Shown: positions 1-5,131 of the stretch, piece after piece
How positions within the stretch are numbered: position 1 is the stretch's first letter
Layout: every line of letters begins with the position of its first letter
NCBI GenBank assembly: GCA_018676275.1
Contig: JABHFC010000179.1
Location: 1-5,131, forward strand
Length of the DNA stretch: 5,131 bases
Direction: 5' to 3'
Source: Gammaproteobacteria bacterium
Lineage (GTDB): Bacteria > Pseudomonadota > Gammaproteobacteria > Eutrophobiales > Eutrophobiaceae
Program-made: the position numbers and the translations under genes
The notes under the pieces: generated by a model
Seen by the model: only the letters and a program-made list of their open reading frames with translations
Databases searched by the model: none
Told to the model about the DNA's origin: nothing

Positions 1-2077
1 CAATTTGTCGGCCGATATTCTCGATCACTTTCAGATCGGCACCGGCTATTTTTATACCAACGGGCGTCTTGATACCTGTCGCTAACATATCTATACGAGT
101 CTTTATCGGCATCACCCAGGCGTTAGTTATACCCGGTAGTTTTACCAGGGCATTTAATTCGGCCTTTATATCTTCAATACTTATTCCTTCGCGCCATTGC
201 TCCTTTGGCTTAAACCTTATAAGTGTTTCAATCATACTTAGCGGTGCCGGATCCGTTGCGGTTTCAGCACGACCGATTTTACCAAAAACGCTGTCCACCT
301 CGGGTACTGTACGAATCAGCTTGTCCGTTTGCTGTAATAACTGTTGTGCTTTACCGATTGAAATACCAGGTAATGTTGTCGGCATATACATCAAATCGCC
401 TTCATCCAAATCCGGCATGAATTCACTACCAAGTTGAGTGAAAGGCCACAAACCAACAAGCATAATCATCAACGCAAACACTACGGTGAGGACTGGCATA
501 GCCAGCACGCCTTTAATTATCGGTTTATAGATATGAATCATAAAACGGGAGACAGGGTTTCTACTGGAAGAAATAATTCTTCCACGTACAAAATAACCCA
601 AAATAACGGGGATAAGTGTGACCGCCAGAACAGTCGCCGCGATCATTGCATAGAGCCAGGTAAAGGCCAGTGGTGAAAACATTCTGCCTTCCTGTGCCTG
701 CAATGTGAAAATGGGTAGCACGCTCATGGCAGTGATTAGTAAGGAAAAAAACAAAGGTGGCCCAACTTCCGTGGTAGCTTTCTCAATTGTTTTCCAGTGA
801 TCCCTGTTTTCGCCTGCTTTTTCTATATGCTTATGAACGTTATCAATCATAACAATGGCCGCATCCACCATCACACCAATCGCTATTGCGATACCTCCAA
901 GAGACATGATATTGGCATTTATACCCTGCGCTCTCATGATTATGAAAGCCATGAGAATACCAAGAGGCAGGCTTACAACTACTACCAGGGAGGAGCGAAA
1001 GTGCAATAGAAAAAATATGCAAACCAGCGTTACCATTAATAATTCCAGCGACAATGCATGACGCAATGTATTAATCGCCGATTGAATCAGTCCGGAACGA
1101 TCATAAGTTTCAACGATCTCGACACCTTCTGGTAACCCGCCTTCCAATGTTTTCAGTTTATTTTTAACTGCATTAATAACTTTTTGTGCATTCTCACCCG
1201 AGCGCATAATTATGATGCCACCCACTACTTCGCCTTCACCATTTAGTTCGGCAATACCACGTCGTAATTGGGGGCCAACGCGCACTTCGGCAACATCACT
1301 AAGAAGAATAGGTGTACCTCTGACATTAACGGCAAGAGGAATATTGCGAAGGTCATCCAGGCCGCTGATATAACCTGTCACTCTGACCATGTATTCCGCT
1401 TCTGCCATCTCAATGACCGAGGCGCCTGCTTCCTGATTGGCGCTTTTAATTGCATGCTGAATTGTCGATATCGGCAGGTCGTAGGCGCGTAACAGGTCCG
1501 GATCAACAACAACCTGATACTGTTTCACCATCCCTCCGAGGGTAGCCACTTCAGCTACACCAGGAACTGTCTGTAATTCATATTTTAGAAACCAGTCTTG
1601 CAGCGCGCGTAACTGTGACAGATCATTATTACCACTTCGATCTACCAGGGCATATTCATATATCCAGCCCACACCGGTAGCATCCGGACCGAGTTCGGGT
1701 TTCGCGCCTGCCGGTAGTCGACTGGCTACCTGGCTCAGGTATTCGAGTACACGCGATCGCGCCCAATATAAATCTGTTCCTTCTTCAAAAATAATATAGA
1801 CATAGGAATCACCAAAGAAGGAATAGCCACGAACCGTCACCGCGTAAGGCACAGACAACATGGCAGTAGTTAAGGGATAGGTGACTTGATCTTCCACCAC
1901 CTGCGGCGCCTGACCAGGATAGGATGTTTTTATAATAACCTGTACATCGGAAAGGTCCGGAATAGCATCCACCGGTGTCTGTATTACTGCGACAATCCCG
2001 ACTATGGTCAGAATGAAGGCTGCCAGTAGCACCAGAAAGCGATTCGCAAGCGACCATCGTATAATCAGCTTAATCAT
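1..2077 (-). CDS. cusA: CusA-type heavy-metal efflux RND pump, Cu(I)/Ag(I); 3' end cut by window edge
   Basis: Inner-membrane proton-driven pump of the HME-RND family; it would export Cu(I)/Ag(I) through the CusB-like adaptor and TolC-like channel encoded just upstream. The frame is open without a stop from the ATG at 2077 to base 2, giving 692 of about 1,040-1,050 expected residues; TM1 and the start (MIKLIIRWSLANRFLVLL) match the family start. Family landmarks: TPVDAIPDLSDVQVIIKTSY near residue 34, GPDATGVGWIYEYALVDRSG near 130, NANIMSLGGIAIAIG at 388-402, and MVDAAIVMI at 403-411 with the proton-relay Asp D405. The periplasmic metal-site residues of E. coli CusA (E567, M573, D617, M623, E625, R669, M672, K678) have counterparts E559, M565, D609, M615, E617, R661, M664 and K670. 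Relay Met M391, M403, M410 and M478 (CusA M486) are kept, but CusA M271 and M501 are Leu (L271, L493). The Met site argues for monovalent Cu/Ag rather than a Zn/Co/Ni CzcA. The start overlaps the cusB end by 8 bases. The missing third (rest of the second periplasmic domain and last TM helices) lies left of the window. Confidence 0.96.
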   Translation of the reverse strand, partial: MIKLIIRWSLANRFLVLLAAFILTIVGIVAVIQTPVDAIPDLSDVQVIIKTSYPGQAPQVVEDQVTYPLTTAMLSVPYAVTVRGYSFFGDSYVYIIFEEGTDLYWARSRVLEYLSQVASRLPAGAKPELGPDATGVGWIYEYALVDRSGNNDLSQLRALQDWFLKYELQTVPGVAEVATLGGMVKQYQVVVDPDLLRAYDLPISTIQHAIKSANQEAGASVIEMAEAEYMVRVTGYISGLDDLRNIPLAVNVRGTPILLSDVAEVRVGPQLRRGIAELNGEGEVVGGIIIMRSGENAQKVINAVKNKLKTLEGGLPEGVEIVETYDRSGLIQSAINTLRHALSLELLMVTLVCIFFLLHFRSSLVVVVSLPLGILMAFIIMRAQGINANIMSLGGIAIAIGVMVDAAIVMIDNVHKHIEKAGENRDHWKTIEKATTEVGPPLFFSLLITAMSVLPIFTLQAQEGRMFSPLAFTWLYAMIAATVLAVTLIPVILGYFVRGRIISSSRNPVSRFMIHIYKPIIKGVLAMPVLTVVFALMIMLVGLWPFTQLGSEFMPDLDEGDLMYMPTTLPGISIGKAQQLLQQTDKLIRTVPEVDSVFGKIGRAETATDPAPLSMIETLIRFKPKEQWREGISIEDIKAELNALVKLPGITNAWVMPIKTRIDMLATGIKTPVGIKIAGADLKVIENIGRQI

Positions 2078-3329
2078 TTTCTTCTATCATCCTTGTCATG
2101 GGGGATTCTTCCATCACATCAGGGATTGGTTCCATACGTAGCAGGCTCGCTTTCAAACTGGACTCCGAATCAATAAGGAATTGAGAGGTAACTACTATTT
2201 GTTCGCCCTCTTCCAGTCCGCTTTGTATTTCTATGTAATCACCGCTTTCTATACCCGGGCTTACCGGGCGTGCTTCAAATCGACCACCTTCCAACGCGAC
2301 GATTACCCGATCCTGTTTGGCATCACGGATCAGTGCTTCACGCGGGATACTCAATGCCTCTCTTTTTTCATCAACATAAATATCAACATGGGCATACATG
2401 TTAGGCATGAATAATCCTTCACTATTATCAAATCGTAAACGGATTCGTAAGGTACGCGTTACCGGATCCAGGTCCGGATAGATATATTCCACCGAACCAG
2501 TCCAGACACGACCAATAAAAGAAGGAAGACGTGCTTCTGCAATCTGGCCAGACTTTACCCAGGCCGATTGTCGCTCAAATACTTCAGCAATAAGCCAGAC
2601 ATAATCCAGGTTGGCAATACTGATTACTTCTGTGTCCGGCTTGATGTACATACCCTCTCTGACATTCAGGCGTGAAAGCACACCGGATTGTGAAGCATAA
2701 TATTTAATGTATTGTTCTACCTTACGAGATTTTTCGATTCTCTTGATTTGCGAATTCGATATGCCCAGGGCAATTAGTCGCTGTTTTGATGCTTCTTTGA
2801 GCGACTTGTTTCTATTTACAAGTGACTGAAGATACTCTTCCTGCGCATTTACCAATGTGGGTGAATAAAGTTCGAACAGTAGTTGATTTTTTTCTACACG
2901 CTCACCTTCCGCCCGAACAGTAAGACTTTCTATCCATCCGTCGGTACGAGTATGAATATGACTTATTCGTGTTTCGTCGTAATCCAGATAACCAACTGTA
3001 CTTATCTTGCGGGTAAGTGGAACCCGCTGAACCAGAGCCGTACGCACACCAAGATTATTAATGACCTCTGGTGATATTTTTACTGTAGAACCCGTATCAC
3101 CAGCGTTATCTTTATAAACAGCAACAAGATCCATTCCCATTGGCGATTTACCTGGCTCATCTCTACGAAATGAAGCATCCATTGGTGCGACCCAATAAAG
3201 CGGTTTTTTCTGTGTTGTTTTCAGCTCGCCACTCTTATCACTCATTGAGTTCTTTAAGGGAAATTCAATATATGAACCTAAACCAACCCCAATCAGCAAT
3301 ACGCTTATCAACATCAAACTATTTTTCAT
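2070..3329 (-). CDS. cusB: CusB-like periplasmic adaptor (membrane fusion protein) of the Cu/Ag efflux complex
   Basis: A 419-residue RND adaptor that links the CusA pump to the outer-membrane channel and passes metal to the pump. Residues 5-20 form a hydrophobic N-terminal segment (uncleaved anchor or signal) with no lipobox; the protein has no cysteine. A heavy-metal-binding domain follows at about 45-72 (YWVAPMD...PGKSPMGMDLV), with M50, M64 and M66 placed like the Cu(I)/Ag(I)-binding methionines of E. coli CusB. Then come the first lipoyl half (about 121-158, with HTRTDGWIESL and LYSPTLVNAQEEYL), an alpha-helical hairpin (about 160-208), the second lipoyl half (about 211-240, SGVLSRLNVREGMYIKP), a beta-barrel (about 243-320, YVWLIAEVFE and LDPVTRTLRIRL) and a membrane-proximal domain (about 322-395, LSIPREALI). 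The last 24 residues carry four Met (399, 406, 411, 414) and are acidic. There is no fused CusF domain. The ATG at 3329 has a strong Shine-Dalgarno site and overlaps the tolC stop by 4 bases, so the start is secure. Length is close to the E. coli protein (about 407). Confidence 0.95.
   Translation of the reverse strand: MKNSLMLISVLLIGVGLGSYIEFPLKNSMSDKSGELKTTQKKPLYWVAPMDASFRRDEPGKSPMGMDLVAVYKDNAGDTGSTVKISPEVINNLGVRTALVQRVPLTRKISTVGYLDYDETRISHIHTRTDGWIESLTVRAEGERVEKNQLLFELYSPTLVNAQEEYLQSLVNRNKSLKEASKQRLIALGISNSQIKRIEKSRKVEQYIKYYASQSGVLSRLNVREGMYIKPDTEVISIANLDYVWLIAEVFERQSAWVKSGQIAEARLPSFIGRVWTGSVEYIYPDLDPVTRTLRIRLRFDNSEGLFMPNMYAHVDIYVDEKREALSIPREALIRDAKQDRVIVALEGGRFEARPVSPGIESGDYIEIQSGLEEGEQIVVTSQFLIDSESSLKASLLRMEPIPDVMEESPMTRMIEEND
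2081..2094 (-). promoter_or_regulatory. Weak, poorly spaced ribosome binding region of the CusA-type gene
   Basis: Before the ATG at 2077 the minus strand offers AAGGA (2094-2090, 12 bases away, rather far) and AGAAG (2085-2081, only 3 bases away, rather close). Neither is ideal. With the 8-base ATGATTAA overlap to cusB, the pump is probably made mainly by translational coupling to the adaptor. The region also encodes the Met-containing end of cusB. Confidence 0.5.
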
Positions 3330-4627
3330 CTTTCCTCTCCTGCATAGTAGAGCAAGTCGACCTGTGACCTGGCCTGATCAACACTTAAACGAAGCATTGC
3401 CAGCCGTGTATTCAGTTCCGTTAATCGAGCTCGTACCAGCGTGGTAAAATCTGCTATGTCATTTTGATAGGCTTTTAGTGTTGCCTCCGCATTCTGCTCT
3501 GCTTCAATAATTGTTCGCGATTCATACAGGGAGTAACGTTTGCCCAATTGTTTCCAACGAGCATAGTTTCGTTCAGTTTGACGTTTTAATTCACGCAACC
3601 GATCAGTTCGTTTGAATTTTGCTGCAAGGTGCTTTTGTTGACTGGCTGACAGGCGTTTGTCCTGCCGTTTATCCGTAAAGATAGGAATATCGACTAACAC
3701 CATCGCGGAAAAAAAATCAGCACGACCACTGCCATTCAAATCTCTTCCTGTTCGCTCACCATAAGTAACATCAAGCAAAATGCCTGGCTTATATTGCTCC
3801 TTTGCAATCTGAACCTGATGCTTACTGGCATCAATCAAACTATCCTGTGCAAGTATTAGTGGGTGTTGATGCAGATTAGTCGTAATTGAGCTCAAGCTTG
3901 AGAGAGCATTCAATACTGGCTGCTCTTCAGGTAATGTACGTGAAGCATGTTCGAGGCTTATCCATTTCGACAATTCAGCTATGGCCATTTCTTTCATGCC
4001 ACTTATTTCACTAAGCTTGTCCTGTAACAAAGACAACTCCAGCTGTGCACGTAAGACATCATGCTGGTTATCTCTACCTACAGCATATTGCCTTTCAGTA
4101 ATGTCGAGTAACTGGGAAAATAGTTGCTCGTTCTCGGTGAGAATGTTTCCACTTTGTTTTTGAAAATACAAATCAATATAAGCTTTGCGTACCGATCTCA
4201 ACACCAGCAGTCGTTGATTAGCAGCACGGGCTGATTCAACACCAGCTAATGATTCTGTTTTTCCACTTTTATATGCCAGCGTTTTTCCACGCGGAAACAA
4301 TTGTTGAACACCGATTTGTAATTGCGTCATCGGTTCCTGACCCCGGTCAAAGGTATCAAGGGGAAAATTCATTGCTCCTACTTTCAGACGCGGATCGGCG
4401 AACTGGGCATCTGCGACAGCCTGGTAATTCAGGGCATCAGCCTCTGCTGTAAAACTCTGGCTTAAGGTATCCAGGTTCAGGGCAAGATTCTCTGCCTCAG
4501 ATAAACCTAAATATGTAGATGTATCTTCGGCACCTACATTACTTATTGTTAAAACCAGGATTGCAACAATGGTGACAATACCAGTAATAATATCTTTTGC
4601 CCTAAGGGGCAGACTTTTGAAAAACAT
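3326..4627 (-). CDS. TolC-family outer-membrane channel (CusC-like) of the efflux complex
   Basis: A 433-residue outer-membrane efflux protein that would form the trimeric exit duct for the CusBA pump. A signal peptide spans about residues 1-33 (basic start, hydrophobic core ITGIVTIVAILVLTI, then NVGA before EDT as a likely signal peptidase I site). Two OEP repeats follow. The first (about 40-235) has AYIDLYFQ near 149 and the typical coiled helix RQYAVGRDNQHDVLRAQLEL at 179-198. The second (about 250-430) has a beta-strand pair around YGERTG (289-294) and FSAMVLVDIPIFTDKRQD (306-323), then helices ending in DFTTLVRARLTEL (393-405). There is no cysteine, so unlike E. coli CusC it is not an acylated lipoprotein. 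The ATG at 4627 has an AGGAG site 6 bases upstream. It lies 55 bases after the small exported protein and runs into cusB by an ATGA overlap. Role is inferred from neighbours; TolC-family sequences alone do not tell the substrate, so I leave the symbol blank (cusC by position). Confidence 0.93.
   Translation of the reverse strand: MFFKSLPLRAKDIITGIVTIVAILVLTISNVGAEDTSTYLGLSEAENLALNLDTLSQSFTAEADALNYQAVADAQFADPRLKVGAMNFPLDTFDRGQEPMTQLQIGVQQLFPRGKTLAYKSGKTESLAGVESARAANQRLLVLRSVRKAYIDLYFQKQSGNILTENEQLFSQLLDITERQYAVGRDNQHDVLRAQLELSLLQDKLSEISGMKEMAIAELSKWISLEHASRTLPEEQPVLNALSSLSSITTNLHQHPLILAQDSLIDASKHQVQIAKEQYKPGILLDVTYGERTGRDLNGSGRADFFSAMVLVDIPIFTDKRQDKRLSASQQKHLAAKFKRTDRLRELKRQTERNYARWKQLGKRYSLYESRTIIEAEQNAEATLKAYQNDIADFTTLVRARLTELNTRLAMLRLSVDQARSQVDLLYYAGEER
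3334..3341 (-). promoter_or_regulatory. Strong Shine-Dalgarno site of the CusB-like gene
   Basis: The minus strand reads AGGAGAGG, with the AGGAG core ending 7 bases before the ATG at 3329. It lies inside the last codons of the channel gene and, with the ATGA stop/start overlap, fixes the cusB start and points to coupled translation. Confidence 0.85.
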
Positions 4628-4682
4628 AACGCACTCCTATACTGAAACTCCAAACGAAAAGGATGGTTCAATACAGAGGTGT
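4628..4682 (-). other. 55-base gap between the small exported protein gene and the channel gene
   Basis: This is the only full intergenic stretch in the window. Apart from the Shine-Dalgarno site near its left end I see no hairpin with a T-run, no clear paired -35/-10 promoter at usual spacing and no obvious palindromic operator. Co-transcription of the small gene with the pump genes is therefore the simplest reading. Confidence 0.5.
4634..4638 (-). promoter_or_regulatory. Shine-Dalgarno site of the TolC-family gene
   Basis: The minus strand reads AGGAG six bases before the ATG at 4627, good spacing, which supports this start over later in-frame candidates and keeps the signal peptide intact. 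Confidence 0.85.
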
Positions 4683-5117
4683 TTATTTTAGTTGTACACA
4701 GAATCTATCTAGAGGTAGGAAGCAGGCGCGTTCGAAAACCAGGGAACTGCTATTCAGTGACAGCAATGATTGTGAAATTGATATCGGTGAATTTTGCTGA
4801 TGATAAGCAAAGACACTAGCATGATAGCTATTACTGATTTTCTCTGCTGCAGTTTGCAAACTGTCCGCAGCAATAATATTGTTATTATCTTCATCGCAGG
4901 ATCCAAAACAATCATCGTCCAGCATTTGCTCATTCATTGATTCCTGAGGAGCCGTATCTTGCTGACAGTGATCACTACTTTCCTGTTGGGGTAAATCATT
5001 ATCGATGGCGGCGTAGGCCTGACAATGCTGACAAAAAAGTGACAGCCAGCCACCGAGGAACATTACCAGTACCCCGGATATCAACGGAACCTGCTTTTTT
5101 CGAAAATATGTCAACAT
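4683..5117 (-). CDS. Small exported Cys-rich, acidic protein of unknown function at the head of the cus cluster
   Basis: A 144-residue protein I cannot place in a named family with certainty. A short basic start (RKK, 6-8) is followed by a hydrophobic segment at about 11-28, then CQHCQAYAA (29-37), where AYA/A would suit signal peptidase I cleavage after residue 36; there is no canonical lipobox at C29. The putative mature part (about 108 residues) is Gln/Asp/Ser-rich and acidic, with Cys at 51, 70, 74, 132 and 140, a His-Cys pair at 50-51 and an acidic knot DDDCFGSCDED (67-77). The end, ERACFLPLDRFCVQLK, carries two more Cys. Cys at 29 and 32 would be lost on cleavage. The position directly before the channel gene, same strand and with a 55-base gap, suggests a periplasmic role linked to metal handling, such as binding or sensing; this is inference. 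I see no Shine-Dalgarno before the ATG at 5117, and the frame stays open to the right window edge, so the true start could lie further upstream. Confidence 0.72.
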   Translation of the reverse strand: MLTYFRKKQVPLISGVLVMFLGGWLSLFCQHCQAYAAIDNDLPQQESSDHCQQDTAPQESMNEQMLDDDCFGSCDEDNNNIIAADSLQTAAEKISNSYHASVFAYHQQNSPISISQSLLSLNSSSLVFERACFLPLDRFCVQLK

Positions 5118-5131
5118 ATTTAATTTAAGGA

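Noticed and set aside
69..437. Plus-strand open frame of 122 codons
   Set aside because: It lies wholly opposite the pump gene, whose residues here match conserved CusA segments; it has no family likeness or start signal.
434..1492. Several plus-strand open frames of 70-80 codons (434-676, 797-1009, 855-1061, 1268-1492)
   Set aside because: All are antisense shadows of the pump gene, overlap one another and show no recognisable protein features.
1809..2057. Minus-strand open frame of 82 codons near the pump start
   Set aside because: It is the pump's N-terminal region read in a shifted frame; the frame starting at 2077 gives the clear CusA N-terminus.
1..2077. Possible frameshift or pseudogene, because no long complete reading frame covers this gene
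   Set aside because: Reading codon by codon from 2077 to base 2 gives an uninterrupted CusA-like protein; it only lacks a stop because the window ends.
2181..4452. Plus-strand open frames opposite the adaptor and channel genes
   Set aside because: They are short and antisense to well-supported genes, with no independent evidence of coding.
4849..4880. Short CTGCAG and AATAATATTGTTATTAT near-symmetric sequence
   Set aside because: It lies inside the small gene's coding region and comes from repeated Asn/Ile codons and chance symmetry; no operator function can be supported.
4937..5128. Plus-strand open frame of 63 codons opposite the small exported protein
   Set aside because: No ribosome site or motif; the minus-strand frame has a coherent export signal and Cys pattern and fits the operon direction.
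5118..5131. AT-rich stretch before the small gene as a possible promoter
   Set aside because: Only 14 bases are visible, too few to define a promoter or operator.

Overview
The window holds part of a copper/silver efflux operon, read entirely on the minus strand. Gene order, in the direction of transcription from the right edge to the left edge, is: a small exported Cys-rich protein (4683-5117), a TolC-family outer-membrane channel (3326-4627), a CusB-type periplasmic adaptor (2070-3329), and a CusA-type heavy-metal RND pump (2077 down to base 1). The pump gene is cut by the left window edge after 692 codons, roughly two thirds of a usual CusA. The last three genes overlap or abut as a translationally coupled unit: tolC and cusB share a 4-base ATGA overlap, and cusB and cusA share an 8-base overlap.

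The organism is most likely a Gram-negative proteobacterium, since the system spans two membranes. It is probably a gammaproteobacterium of moderate to low GC, judging by how closely the pump follows E. coli CusA from memory. The first 410 residues appear to align without a gap. The genus cannot be read from this window.

The proteins would work together as a tripartite pump. CusA uses the proton gradient to move Cu(I) or Ag(I) from the periplasm (and possibly the cytoplasm). The CusB-like adaptor collects metal through an N-terminal Met-based domain and bridges to the TolC-like channel, which opens through the outer membrane. Metal specificity is supported by the three-methionine periplasmic site (M565, M615, M664) and the TM4 aspartate D405. 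Two other methionines of the E. coli relay (M271 and M501 there) are leucine here. No cusF, no cusRS-type regulator, no mobile element, RNA gene or CRISPR array is visible.

The least understood gene is the small exported protein at the head of the cluster. I do not recognise a named family for it with certainty. Apart from it and the two methionine substitutions, this is a recognisable, fairly ordinary metal-resistance locus, and I see no evidence of a wholly new system.
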